Shown here: positions 46,145-55,969 of the stretch, piece after piece | Numbering within the stretch: position 1 is the stretch's first letter | Layout of the letters: every line of letters begins with the position of its first letter | Assembly (NCBI GenBank): GCA_038521825.1 | Contig: JBCBKL010000013.1 | Location: 1-64,000 of the forward strand | Length of the DNA: 64,000 nt | Reading direction: 5' to 3' | From: JBCBKL01 sp038521825 | Lineage (GTDB): Bacteria > Pseudomonadota > Alphaproteobacteria > Rhodobacterales > Rhodobacteraceae | The notes under the pieces: model-generated | The model's input: the letters and a program-made list of their open reading frames with translations, nothing else | Told to the model about the DNA's origin: nothing | Databases searched by the model: none | Program-made: the position numbers and the translations under genes

Positions 46145-48337
46145 CTACGCCAAAGCCGCGCGGACGCGGTCCGGTGTGAAGGGCATGTGGCGCAGGCGCG
46201 CGCCTGTCAACGCGTGAAACGCATTGGCGATGGCGGCGGCGACCATGGGCGTTCCCGCCTCACCTATGCCCGAAGGTGGTTCCGTGTTGCGAGCGAGCTC
46301 GACCATAATTTCCGGGGCTTGGTCGGCCCGCAGAACCTCATAGTCATAGAAATTCTCCTGATTGACCTGACCACCGGTGATTGTAATCCGCTCGTGCAGG
46401 GCACTGCTGATGCCAAAGATGATGCCCCCTTCGATCTGGTTGACCGAATTGTCCGGCGCGACAACCAAACCTGCATCGACCGCCGCGTAGAACCGGTGAA
46501 CGGAGATGCTGCCAGACTGTCGATCGAGGCTGATTTCTGCCACACCCGCAGCCATGCTGTTGCCGTAACCTGCAAAGGACAGACCAAGACCGCGCCCCTC
46601 CGGAGGCCTGTCCCAATTCGACATCGCGCGCACGCGATCCAGTAACGCGCGGCCCCTTGGATTATGGGCCACGAGGTCATATCGGAAGTCAAACGGATCA
46701 CGCCCAGCGGCGCCCGCCACTTCATCCATGAAGCATTCGGCAGCAAAGCTGGTGTAGGAGGCGCCGATCCCGCGCCATGGGATGACCCGGGCCTGGCGCT
46801 CGGTAATGACATGCTCGGCCAGAAAGTCGGGGATGTCGTAGAACTGGCTTTCAGATCCACGCATCGAGATGATGTCGTTCGGTTCAACCTGCGACCAACG
46901 CAACGGGTTGAAATAGGCAATGACCGACGGTGTTGCAACGCGGTGCTGCCAACCCTGCAAACGGCCATCTGCGGCCAAACCAGCACGCAGATGCTGGGCT
47001 GCGGCAGGCCGGAACCAGCCGTGCTTGACGTCATCTTCGCGGGTCCAGATAACCTTGACCGGACGGCCCACAGCGCGAGACGCCAGAAGCGCGTCACGCA
47101 CATATTCCTGCTGGAGTGCTGTGCGTCGTCCAAAGCCCCCGCCCATGGTCATCATGTGCAGGGTAACTTGTCCAGCGGAGAGCCCAAGCTCTTCGGTGAT
47201 CGTGCGCATAGTCCAGCTTTGCGTTTGCGTCCCAGCCCAGACCTCCGCCCGGTCTGCTTTAACGTCTGCCACGACGGCCATTGGCTCTATCTGCGCATGA
47301 TAGGCATAGTCAGAGAGATACGTGGCAATAACAACTGTCTTAGCGCCCTCAACCGCGGCGTTGACGTTCCCACTCTCTCGCCAAGTTGAGGCGTCCGACG
47401 TTAAGTCCTCTGCCTGCGTCTGGTAGGATGCGAGCGTGTCAGTGTCATTCCATCCACGGGCCTCTGCGGTTTCGGTCCAGGTCACGTCAAGCGCATTGCG
47501 CGCTAGTGCCGCTGCCCATTGCGTCTCTGCGACAACGGCGAGACCATCGGGAAGCGCCACGATGTCGATAAGCCCTGGCGTCTCACGCGCCGCACCTTCG
47601 TCGACCGATTGGACGGTTTCGCCTTCAACCGGCGCGCGCAGAACGGTTGCATAGGCCATGTCGGGAACACGGACGTCAATGGCGTAAGTCTCTGTGCCAG
47701 AGGACTTTGCCGGGATATCCAGGCGGGGGATATCTCTTCCAATGAGGCGGAACGCGTCGGGTGACTTAAGGACGGCTGGCGTCTGTCCCTGCACGAGTGC
47801 GCCAGCGGCCACGACCAGATCTCCATAGGTCGCGCGACGTCCCGTGGCATCATGCACAACAACGCTTGGCTCGGTCTGCAATTCGTCAACCGGAACCTGC
47901 CAACGCGCCGCTGCCGTGCGTAGCAAGACCCTTCGCGCATCCGCACCCGCTTGCCGCATGACACCGAAATAACCCGAAACGCCGGTGCTCCCGGCCGTAT
48001 ACAAGACGTTGCCGAACAGCGGATTGCCAAATCGACGATCATCGCGATGGACTTGCTCAACTACAACGTCATCCCAATTCGCGTCCAGCTCTTCCGCCAG
48101 AATGAGAGGCAGCGCCGTCGAACTCCCCTGCCCCATCTCCGTCACAGGAAATGCGATGTGGATTGCACCGTTGGGCTCGATCCAAACCCAACCTGCGAGA
48201 CTGGCAGGATCGGTTTGCACCTCTTGCGCCAGGGCAATGTCAGTGATCCCTCCGGCACCGATCAGAAAGACAAGGCCAGAGCCCGTCTTGAGAAATCCAC
48301 GCCGGGTCGTGTCCAGACTGCGCGCGCTCATGATCAA
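46145..48337 (-). CDS. molybdopterin-binding large subunit of a periplasmic molybdenum hydroxylase (IorB-like)
   Basis: A 730-residue xanthine-oxidase-family Mo subunit of the two-component isoquinoline 1-oxidoreductase/aldehyde oxidase type. A twin-arginine signal (TTRRGFLK, residues 10-17, then a hydrophobic stretch) shows export. [32 protein letters not shown] and the C-terminal [17 protein letters not shown] with the conserved catalytic-site Glu region are visible. It overlaps the [2Fe-2S] gene by 4 bases. Absent here are a cytochrome c electron acceptor and an XdhC-type maturation factor. The substrate is unknown. Confidence 0.9.
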   Translation of the reverse strand: MIMSARSLDTTRRGFLKTGSGLVFLIGAGGITDIALAQEVQTDPASLAGWVWIEPNGAIHIAFPVTEMGQGSSTALPLILAEELDANWDDVVVEQVHRDDRRFGNPLFGNVLYTAGSTGVSGYFGVMRQAGADARRVLLRTAAARWQVPVDELQTEPSVVVHDATGRRATYGDLVVAAGALVQGQTPAVLKSPDAFRLIGRDIPRLDIPAKSSGTETYAIDVRVPDMAYATVLRAPVEGETVQSVDEGAARETPGLIDIVALPDGLAVVAETQWAAALARNALDVTWTETAEARGWNDTDTLASYQTQAEDLTSDASTWRESGNVNAAVEGAKTVVIATYLSDYAYHAQIEPMAVVADVKADRAEVWAGTQTQSWTMRTITEELGLSAGQVTLHMMTMGGGFGRRTALQQEYVRDALLASRAVGRPVKVIWTREDDVKHGWFRPAAAQHLRAGLAADGRLQGWQHRVATPSVIAYFNPLRWSQVEPNDIISMRGSESQFYDIPDFLAEHVITERQARVIPWRGIGASYTSFAAECFMDEVAGAAGRDPFDFRYDLVAHNPRGRALLDRVRAMSNWDRPPEGRGLGLSFAGYGNSMAAGVAEISLDRQSGSISVHRFYAAVDAGLVVAPDNSVNQIEGGIIFGISSALHERITITGGQVNQENFYDYEVLRADQAPEIMVELARNTEPPSGIGEAGTPMVAAAIANAFHALTGARLRHMPFTPDRVRAALA

Positions 48338-48786
48338 ACCTCCCGGGCCGCGCGTTCAACGGCGCGAACGATGCGATTATAGGTCCCACAGCGACAGAGG
48401 TTCGTGTTCATGGCCGATCGAATGTCTTCACGCGTGGGATTGGGGTTGTCCGCCAGAAACCCTGCAGCGCGCATGATCTGGCCAGACTGGCAGTAGCCAC
48501 ATTGGGGAACCTGCTCAGCAACCCAGGCCTTCTGAAGCGGATGCGAGCCGTCCTCGGACAGCCCTTCAATAGTCGTCACCTCCGCCCCTTCTACAACGGC
48601 GATAGGTGTTACACAGGAAAACGACGCCTCCCCGTCGATAAGGACGGTACAGGCTCCGCATTGCGCAGCGCCACAGCCGAATTTCGTCCCGGTCAGTCCC
48701 AGTTCTTCTCGTATGACCCAAAGCAGCGGTGTGTCTTCGGGTGCTGTCGACAAGACGTCCTGCCCGTTCAACTTGATGGTGATCAT
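48334..48786 (-). CDS. [2Fe-2S]-binding small subunit of molybdenum hydroxylase (IorA-like)
   Basis: A 150-residue iron-sulfur protein with two clusters: a plant-ferredoxin-type set at Cys38, Cys43, Cys46 and Cys58, and the helical second set at Cys96, Cys99, Cys131 and Cys133. It carries electrons from the Mo centre. It lacks a signal peptide and should be exported with the Tat-signal-bearing large subunit. It lies directly upstream of that gene, with a 4-base overlap. Confidence 0.93.
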   Translation of the reverse strand: MITIKLNGQDVLSTAPEDTPLLWVIREELGLTGTKFGCGAAQCGACTVLIDGEASFSCVTPIAVVEGAEVTTIEGLSEDGSHPLQKAWVAEQVPQCGYCQSGQIMRAAGFLADNPNPTREDIRSAMNTNLCRCGTYNRIVRAVERAAREV

Positions 48787-48819
48787 TGGAGTTCCCTCTT
48801 TGAAAACTATCGGTCAGCG

Positions 48820-49854
48820 TTAGTCCAAGGCGGTCAGTGAGATGATCCTTCGATCGGTGCAGTTTGCCCCGGTACCCGCATCCACGTCGAATGCGCCACA
48901 GAGCGTATTGCCAGCGGAATCTTCGATTGATGGCCCAACAATGAAGTCGAGGTGATCCACCGCGCCTGCTTCTTCAAAGAACCAGTGCCAGACTTGCCCA
49001 TCAAAGGTTGCTTCAGAAACACTGCGGCCGGTCTCGGTGCGGAGCGAAATCGTATTGCGCACAGATTGATCATCCATCACGCGGTCGAAACGAACATGCA
49101 CGCCTTGGCGGTCGACGGCGATTTTCCAAAGGTTGGGGTCAACGGCACGGCGCTCCGCGGGGCCGACGTCGAACCAATGGATGTGCCTATCACCCAAAGT
49201 GCGCCCATAGGCGTCCATCATGTCCGCAGCGACAGAAACGCCAAAGCGCCGACCTGCCTTCAAGGGTGCGCCAAGGGCACGGTTCGGGCCTACACCGCGT
49301 TTGATCCGGCCCGGATCAAACAGAACGGTAAGCCGACGATGATCCGAAGACCAAAGCTCCACGCCAAGATGAAGAAACGCATCTGGGATCCTGGCACCGT
49401 CCTTGTCCACCAGATGGACCGCGCGTGCGACCTGACCCCGCGCCATAGGAGCGTCGAAATGAATATGCAGGCGCAAAAGGTTCTCTGGCAGAACGTCACT
49501 TCCAGGCGAGATGCCGGCGACGCTCGGTAACTTCGCGTGTGGTACTGGAAAAGAAACGTCCAGAAAGCGAGGGCCGGTTTCCGTCTCTAGCACCACTTGA
49601 TATGGCGTTCCGGCCATGAGCGGCCACGCGCTCTTGAGGGCGAACCCGGCATCGTTGCTGGCCACAATCTCAAGCGCAACACCTTCGTCAGCGCCCTCCA
49701 ATTTCAGGTCTGCCGATGAAAGGTTTGGGGCATTTGTCAGATTGACCACGCGGCGGTCTGACGAAAGAGACCACGTGATCTCTTCCGCCGACAGCGCAAC
49801 GCTCGTCATCCCGACCAGCGCCGCCCAAAGGAGATGAACCGGTCGCATCTTCAT
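48820..49854 (-). CDS. secreted protein of unknown function with Ig-like (SbsA-type) repeats
   Basis: A 344-residue predicted secreted protein. It has a signal peptide (about residues 1-22, cleavage after ALSA) and then beta-rich sequence with DAPMARGQVARAVHLVDKDG and RVMDDQSVRNTISLRTETGR, which look like two related Ig-like domains (about residues 115-220 and 245-330). Two cysteines lie near the end (CGAF, NCTD). It overlaps the 406-residue secreted gene by 4 bases and stands 33 bases before the [2Fe-2S] gene, so it is probably a functional partner of the molybdenum enzyme. I recognise no enzymatic motif. Confidence 0.75.
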   Translation of the reverse strand: MKMRPVHLLWAALVGMTSVALSAEEITWSLSSDRRVVNLTNAPNLSSADLKLEGADEGVALEIVASNDAGFALKSAWPLMAGTPYQVVLETETGPRFLDVSFPVPHAKLPSVAGISPGSDVLPENLLRLHIHFDAPMARGQVARAVHLVDKDGARIPDAFLHLGVELWSSDHRRLTVLFDPGRIKRGVGPNRALGAPLKAGRRFGVSVAADMMDAYGRTLGDRHIHWFDVGPAERRAVDPNLWKIAVDRQGVHVRFDRVMDDQSVRNTISLRTETGRSVSEATFDGQVWHWFFEEAGAVDHLDFIVGPSIEDSAGNTLCGAFDVDAGTGANCTDRRIISLTALD

Positions 49855-51071
49855 AGATCCAGCGGCGGGAACTGCCGATAGCCAAAGGGATCGGGCGTCC
49901 CGGGCCAGTTCATTTCAACCATGTGATCGGCACGATCGAAGAAGAAGGGCGAGAACAGCGTATGGAGTTGCAGCAGCTGCGGATCTTGCGGGTCAGGGCG
50001 TACCGCCACCGACCATCCTTCGTTCACCATCGCAAGATGATGAATGCCAGTGGCGGGAACTGGAAAACCAACCAAGCCTGCCGGCCCAAAGTTGTTGGCT
50101 ACCTCCACCGGCATGGGCTCCGCCTCTGCGATCTGAGGCAATGAGATCTGATTGGCAGTCCGATGCGTGTGAGTGATGAGCACATTCTGCGATCCATCAT
50201 TCGGGTTGGTGAACTCGATGATATCGACCGGGGTGTTCCCATAGCCAAGTTCACCGATCATCTCGCCCCGGATTTGCGCACCATCAGTCAGGTCGGTCAG
50301 CGGGATCCGCACTAGCGGTGTGCAGGCGTAGACCGCAATCAGTGTGGGCACGCCATCCAGTTCAGTGATTGTCTGCGCGATAATCGGGGCGCGGGTTTCC
50401 CATTGGGCATGGACTGCATGCCAGATTTCGATTTGCGTCTCGGCTGACGCATCCGCTTCAAAAGGGTATGCAACCCGGCGCAAAGTCGAGTTGAAGTTCT
50501 CGCCCGAGACACCTGCGACGAACAGCTCACCATCGTAGTAGTCGATGTCGGTGATCGCATAGCTTTGGACCTGTTGACCGAACTCCAGGGTGTCGTCGCT
50601 GTTGGGCCCCTGCAATTCATGCTGTGTCGAAGGCAGGGCCTCATGGTCTAGTATGCGCAGCTCTCCTTGATCCACGACCGCAAGGAAGGGCATTGCATCC
50701 GGACCCAACCCACGGTGCCCTGAGAGCACAATCTGCTGGGTCGGTCCGTGAACAGCGACATCGTTGATTGTCAGTTGCGCCGCGGGCGCAGCGAGGTTCT
50801 GGCTTAGTGCGCCAAGCAGATCAGGGACGATTGTACGGCCTTCAAAGGTCTCCGGACGACCCAAGGAATAAGATGACTGATCAGCAAGCACGTTCTTCAT
50901 ATCGAACGCGACAACCTTGGCACCGTAGGTATCACCAACAAAGAGCGTATCATCCACACCAAACGCCATGGCTCCCGCAGAAGTCAGTGCGGTCTCTGCA
51001 TGTGCAGAGGACGAAACCGTTGCGGCGGCGAGTATCGCCGCGCCAAAAATCAGAAATCGTTCCTCTTTCAT
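49851..51071 (-). CDS. secreted protein, probable beta-propeller, unknown function
   Basis: A 406-residue predicted periplasmic protein with a signal peptide (about residues 1-25, AHA cleavage). Its body shows blade-like repeats of the type AMAFGVDDTLFVGDTYGAKVVAFD, SYAITDIDYYDGELFVAGVS and HHLAMVNEGWSVAV, as in PQQ/NHL/YncE-type propellers. No PQQ-enzyme or metal motif was recognised. It is co-transcribed with the Ig-like and molybdenum-hydroxylase genes, so a substrate-binding or electron-transfer role on the periplasmic side is possible. Confidence 0.72.
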   Translation of the reverse strand: MKEERFLIFGAAILAAATVSSSAHAETALTSAGAMAFGVDDTLFVGDTYGAKVVAFDMKNVLADQSSYSLGRPETFEGRTIVPDLLGALSQNLAAPAAQLTINDVAVHGPTQQIVLSGHRGLGPDAMPFLAVVDQGELRILDHEALPSTQHELQGPNSDDTLEFGQQVQSYAITDIDYYDGELFVAGVSGENFNSTLRRVAYPFEADASAETQIEIWHAVHAQWETRAPIIAQTITELDGVPTLIAVYACTPLVRIPLTDLTDGAQIRGEMIGELGYGNTPVDIIEFTNPNDGSQNVLITHTHRTANQISLPQIAEAEPMPVEVANNFGPAGLVGFPVPATGIHHLAMVNEGWSVAVRPDPQDPQLLQLHTLFSPFFFDRADHMVEMNWPGTPDPFGYRQFPPLDL

Positions 51072-51172
51072 AACTCAATCTCCGTTTTCAAGACGTACAC
51101 CGATGCAGGGCGGTTCGAACCAATGCTAGGCCAAAGGGGCGCGGCGATCTTTCATCTAAGAGCGACTTGTTT

Positions 51173-51484
51173 TCAGAATCCGGCAAGCCAACCCGAGCCG
51201 CGCTCTTCTGGGTCGGCTACCCAACCAGCACTCAGATGGCTTTCTTCCAGAGCCAGAAAGAGCTGAGCCGCGAGATCTTCGTCTGCCAGGGCAATTTGCT
51301 CCAGAAAATGCGATCTCAACACACGCGGCAAGTTAGCCAACATGTGGGTCAGAACCTGCTGTAGTGCCTCGGGCTTTTCCCCTTCGGACTGTGTGACAGC
51401 CAGCGTGCGAGGCGGGGATCCATCAGCCCGAGCGATGAGCTGATTTGTCGGGCCCGCCGGTGTGTAGCTCAGGGGCAGTGTCAT
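51173..51484 (-). CDS. small protein of unknown function at the head of the molybdenum-hydroxylase set
   Basis: A 103-residue acidic, leucine-rich protein (LQQVLTHMLANLPRVLRSHFLEQIALADEDLAAQLFLALEESHL). It has no signal peptide and no recognised domain. It lies 101 bases upstream of the propeller gene on the same strand, and a CTGAAA-type repeat pair lies upstream of it on the same strand. That promoter relation supports a real gene; function is unknown. Confidence 0.55.
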   Translation of the reverse strand: MTLPLSYTPAGPTNQLIARADGSPPRTLAVTQSEGEKPEALQQVLTHMLANLPRVLRSHFLEQIALADEDLAAQLFLALEESHLSAGWVADPEERGSGWLAGF

Positions 51485-51546
51485 GGTGTTCTCCTCAATC
51501 CAAAACGCAGCGACGTCATGCGCGAGAACGGTAGGAACACCGGTGC

Positions 51547-51578
51547 AAAGGTATTTCAGAATCCACCCAGGGTTTCAG
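51547..51578 (-). promoter_or_regulatory. CTGAAA direct-repeat promoter element (minus strand)
   Basis: Read on the minus strand, GCTGAAAC (centred 51576) and TTCTGAAATA (51552-51561) repeat CTGAAA 19 bases apart, followed by CTTT. The pattern matches the plus-strand elements at 51611-51668 and 55970-56029 and faces the 51173-51484 gene. It probably activates the leftward set. Confidence 0.5.
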
Positions 51579-51610
51579 CTTGTGGCAGCTTTGACCCGTT
51601 TCCTGCGAGA

Positions 51611-51668
51611 ACTTGAAATCCTCTGCCAAGACTTGAAAGAGCTTTCGGATCCTTGGGCCATCTTTGGG
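51611..51668 (+). promoter_or_regulatory. TTGAAA direct-repeat promoter element upstream of the dehalogenase gene
   Basis: ACTTGAAA occurs at 51611-51618 and 51631-51638, exactly 20 bases apart, followed by CTTTC (51642-51646) and CATCTTTGGG (51659-51668). The same order and nearly the same spacing occurs at 55970-56029. Direct repeats about two helical turns apart are typical AraC-family activator sites. Confidence 0.65.
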
Positions 51669-51728
51669 CAACTGTAAAAGAAACAGCATTCTAGTCCCAG
51701 ATTGCTGGCACCTCCCGGGTAAGAAAAC

Positions 51729-52457
51729 ATGGCGTCAAACAACAACATGATCGGAATGGGTCTGGTCGAGCATGTCCCCGCAAGCGGTCCGGCCGTTTCC
51801 TTTGATCTTTATGGGACATTACTGGATGTCCTGGCGCCGCTGCATGCGCTTCAGTCCGAGATGAGCCCAACGGGCGCCTTTCTCATCGAAAGGTGGCGCG
51901 GTCTTCTGATGGAATACACGCTGATGGCCGCGTTGATGGAGACCAGGGAGAGCTTCTGGACCCTCACGCGCCGCGCTCTGTGCAATGCAGCTCAGCAAAT
52001 TGGCGGACTGGAGACCGAGGGTCTGGAGGACGCGCTACTGGATGCCTTTCGTGCACCGGGACTCTATCAGGACAGTCTGGCAACGCTCGTCAAACTCCAC
52101 GAGATGGGATGCCGCATGACGGTTCTGTCTAACGGCGACGTTGCGATGATAGGCGCAGCCGTTAGGAGCACGGGAATTGCAGGTTACTTCGAAGCCGTCG
52201 TGTCGGCCAACAGCCTGGGTCCCTACAAACCCGCGGCATCGGCATACAAGGCCATTGTCCAGCACTTCGACCGCGAACCTGGGCAGATCGTTCACGTAAC
52301 CGCCAACCCTTGGGACGCGGCGGGCGCTAGGCGTGCTGGCCTCAAAGCCATTTGGATACGAGACCCCGGCACCGATTTCCCTTACGGCCAGCCCATTGAC
52401 GAAGTCGGGGCACTGGGCGACGTCCTCAAAGTGGTTAAAAACATATCAGGTCGTTGA
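51729..52457 (+). CDS. HAD-superfamily haloacid dehalogenase-like hydrolase (type II)
   Basis: A 242-residue L-2-haloacid dehalogenase-like enzyme. The nucleophile Asp26 sits in SFDLYGTLLDV, then VLSNGD, Lys in YKPAASAYKAI, and HVTANPWDAAGARRAG, the four HAD motifs in the layout of type II dehalogenases. It would release halide from short 2-haloacids, but the family also includes other phosphatases, so substrate is open. It faces the divergent 51173-51484 gene, and both promoters carry CTGAAA/TTGAAA elements. Confidence 0.85.
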   Translation: MASNNNMIGMGLVEHVPASGPAVSFDLYGTLLDVLAPLHALQSEMSPTGAFLIERWRGLLMEYTLMAALMETRESFWTLTRRALCNAAQQIGGLETEGLEDALLDAFRAPGLYQDSLATLVKLHEMGCRMTVLSNGDVAMIGAAVRSTGIAGYFEAVVSANSLGPYKPAASAYKAIVQHFDREPGQIVHVTANPWDAAGARRAGLKAIWIRDPGTDFPYGQPIDEVGALGDVLKVVKNISGR

Positions 52458-52605
52458 ACGAGACGGGCGTTGGGCGCGCCTCTGCCCAGATTGCGGAAAT
52501 GTGAAAAAGAAAAGTGTAAGTCAAAATTGACAACCTCAGGGTCCATTGCTGAACTAATGGCGTTCGCACCAGCACCGGCAATTCTGCATCGAGGTGAACC
52601 ACGTC

Positions 52606-53469
52606 ATGAGCCCGCACGTACCCGAACGAATTTTCAAAGATCACCCGGAGATGCCTTGTCTGGGTCAGCGGTTCGCCACTGACCAGATCATCATCGATCT
52701 GAATGAAGCGAAACCCTTCGATGTCGATTTCTTATGCCCTGATCTTGTGTTTTCCCTGCAACTGGGTGTTCGAGACTATTCCATCGGCATCAACAGCGAC
52801 CGAATAGTACGACGCACGATTCCAGCGGGCGCAATCACGTTGACACCGGAATCTTGCACCATCAGGGCGTATACAGAGAACTACGATCCAGAGTTCCTGG
52901 CTTTCTCCATCAAAGGAGAGTTCGTGGAGGAAGTGATTGCAGAATCAAACTTGTCCCTTGGCACACTCCCGGTCGCTCCTGACCTGCGTCACCCGGAATT
53001 TCTAATCTTTGCCGACCTTTTAAAGCGTTTTCTGACCGGCGGCGCGGGCCGTTCACCGATCTATGCTGAAACACTGTGCCTGGGGCTGCTGCACACCATG
53101 TTCTCGGAACTTGAAAGCGGGACGCAAAGCCCTCCAATTACGCCCAGTCTGTCGGACAAGGCCGTATCTCGCGTCCTGGAATACGTCGAAGCACATCTTG
53201 CGCATCCGATCGGCTTGCAGGACCTTGCCGCAGTGAATAATCAGAGGATGCGAACGTTTTCGCTCGCCTTCAAGGAACGTACCGGGCTGGCACCCTATGC
53301 CTACGTGCTAAAGCGGCGGGTTGAAAAGGCGCGGGAACTGATTTGCCAGACCGATATTCCACTTGTCGAGATTGCGTACGAGTGTGGGTTCTCGTCTCAG
53401 GCGCATATGACCAGTGTCTTCAAACAAAAACTGGGGGTGACCCCTGGTCGTGTTCGGCAAGACCGCTGA
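52606..53469 (+). CDS. AraC family transcriptional regulator
   Basis: A 287-residue protein with an N-terminal sensing domain (residues 1-180) and two C-terminal helix-turn-helix units (LEYVEAHLAHPIGLQDLAAVNNQRMRTFSLAFKERTG, then LVEIAYECGFSSQAHMTSVFKQKLG). The ATG at 52606 has GAGGTG 9 bases upstream; the GTG at 52594 is less likely. Its N-terminal domain differs from the AraC tandem at 54029-55821, so it may sense another signal. Confidence 0.88.
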   Translation: MSPHVPERIFKDHPEMPCLGQRFATDQIIIDLNEAKPFDVDFLCPDLVFSLQLGVRDYSIGINSDRIVRRTIPAGAITLTPESCTIRAYTENYDPEFLAFSIKGEFVEEVIAESNLSLGTLPVAPDLRHPEFLIFADLLKRFLTGGAGRSPIYAETLCLGLLHTMFSELESGTQSPPITPSLSDKAVSRVLEYVEAHLAHPIGLQDLAAVNNQRMRTFSLAFKERTGLAPYAYVLKRRVEKARELICQTDIPLVEIAYECGFSSQAHMTSVFKQKLGVTPGRVRQDR

Positions 53470-53675
53470 CAAAGCCTCGCGAACACCCTTTCAAAGACAG
53501 CAAACCCGGCCCGTAGGCAGAAGACAACACAACGGCACTGATGAATGCCACTGCGACCGTCTGTCTCCCCAGTGGTTCAGACACACCAGTACCAGTTGCG
53601 GTTTCGTAGGATTATGAAAGACCCCCGCTACTGGAGGGTCATAACTTTCTGCGAAATTCGAGAAAGCCCGCACTG

Positions 53676-54032
53676 ATGAGCACACCATACCCTCCAACTA
53701 TCGAAGACCGTCTAAATGCGGCATTCGTGCTCAGCGCCGCGCTGTATTTCAAGTCAATCCGCATCGAAACAGGCGAAAACGCAGCCGCATCTCTTAGCCT
53801 TGCTGGTGATCTGCACACCATAGCACGCGATCTCGCTGCATTGTCGGAATGCCCAACCGACGCACTGATCGAAGCAAAACAGATGCCGCGCGGCGTCGGC
53901 GACCTCCTGCAAAGCTTGGAAGAGTTGATTGGACTTGCGCAGGATTTTGACCACCATGAGCTCGAAAAGCAGATTCAGACGTTGATGGACACACTCCAAG
54001 CTCTCAGCCCGACATCCGAGGCCCGGACATGA
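53676..54032 (+). CDS. small hypothetical helical protein
   Basis: A 118-residue predicted helical protein (IEDRLNAAFVLSAALYFKSIRIETGENAAASLSLAGDL and ALSECPTDALIEAKQMPRGVGDLLQSLEELIGL). It has no signal, no membrane segment and no recognised domain. Its 3' end overlaps the AraC gene by 4 bases, indicating coupling and a possible role in regulation. Confidence 0.6.
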   Translation: MSTPYPPTIEDRLNAAFVLSAALYFKSIRIETGENAAASLSLAGDLHTIARDLAALSECPTDALIEAKQMPRGVGDLLQSLEELIGLAQDFDHHELEKQIQTLMDTLQALSPTSEART

Positions 54033-54919
54033 CCCAAGTGATCGACAACACGCACACCAGCCAGCCGGACTTGCGCGTACCCTCCTTACCCAACGAAACC
54101 GATCTGGGTAATGTCAGGGTCATTCTGTTGCCACCCGGAGAGTGCAATGTTCAGCTTAGCCTCGCCACGAATATGATTGATATCAGTCTACCTCGGCTCG
54201 AACATGAAATCGCTGTGAACACAGACAGGATGACGTTGAAGTCTTTGGATCCAGAGACCATTGCATTCTATCCAAGTGGAACAGATTTCCGCGTGCTTGT
54301 GGAGAACCCACTTCCCGGCTGCGTGTTGGAGATCACTGATCAGACGCTGACGGGTTGGATGGACGCCGGAGAGGTTCCGGAAGCGCACCGCAACAGAGTT
54401 ATCGAATACCGGCGCGACCCGGTCGCAGCAGATCTCGGTCGTGGCGCAATTCGTCACCTGATGCGGTCGAGTTCCTCGAGCGAACCGACTGATGCTTTGA
54501 CCGTCGAAGCTCTCGCCCTCGGCATCGCCGCGCGCGGCATGGCGCAGATCGGCGCGTTGGACGGGGATACCAGCGCCGAGATGGACCGCTGGGCGCGGCG
54601 CGGCAAGCGGGCCAACATAGACCGGTCCGTCGACCTGCTGGAAGAACGACTTCGGGACGCCGATCTCAAGATCTGCGATCTGGCGCAGGCGGCGGGCATG
54701 TCATCCTCGCACTTCTCGCATGTGTTCAAATCCATGCTGGGCGAGACGCCCTACACCTTCATCCTGCGCCGCCGGGCAGAGTTCGCTCGAGACCTGATCA
54801 TTGGCACCAGAACACCGCTTTCACAGGTCGCCTACGAGGCCGGGTTCTCCTCCCAAGCGCATATGTCCGTCGTGATCCGCCGCGTCTTTGGATCCACGCC
54901 CGGCGCGATGCGGGACTGA
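54029..54919 (+). CDS. AraC family transcriptional regulator, tandem copy 1
   Basis: A 296-residue regulator. The C-terminal HTH pair is DLLEERLRDADLKICDLAQAAGMSSSHFSHVFKSMLGETP and PLSQVAYEAGFSSQAHMSVVIRRVFGSTPG. The N-terminal half (about residues 20-150) carries the ligand domain. It is a duplicate of the following gene, nearly identical over residues about 160-296 and over the first 20, but divergent between. It could bind the direct-repeat elements upstream of the dehalogenase and isochorismatase genes. Confidence 0.9.
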   Translation: MTQVIDNTHTSQPDLRVPSLPNETDLGNVRVILLPPGECNVQLSLATNMIDISLPRLEHEIAVNTDRMTLKSLDPETIAFYPSGTDFRVLVENPLPGCVLEITDQTLTGWMDAGEVPEAHRNRVIEYRRDPVAADLGRGAIRHLMRSSSSSEPTDALTVEALALGIAARGMAQIGALDGDTSAEMDRWARRGKRANIDRSVDLLEERLRDADLKICDLAQAAGMSSSHFSHVFKSMLGETPYTFILRRRAEFARDLIIGTRTPLSQVAYEAGFSSQAHMSVVIRRVFGSTPGAMRD

Positions 54920-54930
54920 CAGGAAAAAGC

Positions 54931-55821
54931 ATGACCCAAGTGATCGACAACACGCAAACCAGCCAGCCGAACTTGCGCATGCCCTCCGTGCCGCAGGAAA
55001 CCGACCTGGGCGAACTTCGCATGCTGCTCTTGCCTCCCGGAGACTGCAATCTGAAGCTGCAGCTTGGTACGAACATGTTTGATGTCAGCCTACCGCGGAT
55101 AGAGCTTGAAATGGGAGTGAACTCAGACAGGATGCAAAGAAAGACCGTGGCGTCAGAGGTCATCGGAATCTTCCCGAAAGGAACCGAGTTTCTTATGCGG
55201 GTCCAGAATCCTCTACCCGGCTGTATCCTTGAGGTTTCCGACGAGGTTCTTCACGGTTGGATGGACGCCGGAGAAATCCCGGAGCTGCGGCGCAACACTA
55301 TCATAGACTATCGGCACGATGTCGTAGCCGCAGACCTTGGGCGCAGCGCGATCCGACACCAGATGATGGCGAGTATGTCCAACGAACCAACGGACATATT
55401 GACCGTCGAGGCTCTTGCCCTCGGCATCGCCGCGCGCGGCATGGCACAGATCGGGGCCCTGGATGGCGATACAGCCTCCGAGATGGACCGCTGGGCACGG
55501 CGCGGCAAGCGGGCCTGCATCGACCGCTCTGTCGACTTGCTGGAAGAACGGCTGCGCGACGCTGACCTCAAGATTTGCGATCTGGCGCAAGCCGCGGGCA
55601 TGTCATCCTCGCACTTCTCGCATGTGTTCAAATCCATGCTGGGCGAGACGCCCTACAACTTCATCCTGCGCCGCCGGGCGGAGTTCGCCCGTGACCTGAT
55701 CATCGGCACAAGAACGCCTCTGTCGCAGGTCGCCTTTGAGGCCGGATTCTCCTCCCAAGCGCATATGTCAGTGGTGATCCGCCGCGTCTTTGGCACCACG
55801 CCGGGCGCCATGCGGGACTAA
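54931..55821 (+). CDS. AraC family transcriptional regulator, tandem copy 2
   Basis: A 296-residue tandem duplicate of 54029-54919, starting 11 bases after it. The DNA-binding half differs at only a few residues, so both proteins should recognise the same site; the N-terminal domain has diverged strongly, so they should sense different ligands. The first bases are also almost identical between the copies (coding MTQVIDNT). Confidence 0.9.
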   Translation: MTQVIDNTQTSQPNLRMPSVPQETDLGELRMLLLPPGDCNLKLQLGTNMFDVSLPRIELEMGVNSDRMQRKTVASEVIGIFPKGTEFLMRVQNPLPGCILEVSDEVLHGWMDAGEIPELRRNTIIDYRHDVVAADLGRSAIRHQMMASMSNEPTDILTVEALALGIAARGMAQIGALDGDTASEMDRWARRGKRACIDRSVDLLEERLRDADLKICDLAQAAGMSSSHFSHVFKSMLGETPYNFILRRRAEFARDLIIGTRTPLSQVAFEAGFSSQAHMSVVIRRVFGTTPGAMRD

Positions 55822-55969
55822 TCCACAAGAACCTCTCCTCCTACCTATCCTTGCTATCAAGCCGCGCTCCCTTCTTGCGGGTTCTACGCAGCCTGTGTCA
55901 CACGTCAGTTTTCTCGCACGCAGGCAAGGGCGTCTATCGCAGTGACTGCTTTCAGACCGCAATGCGCGA

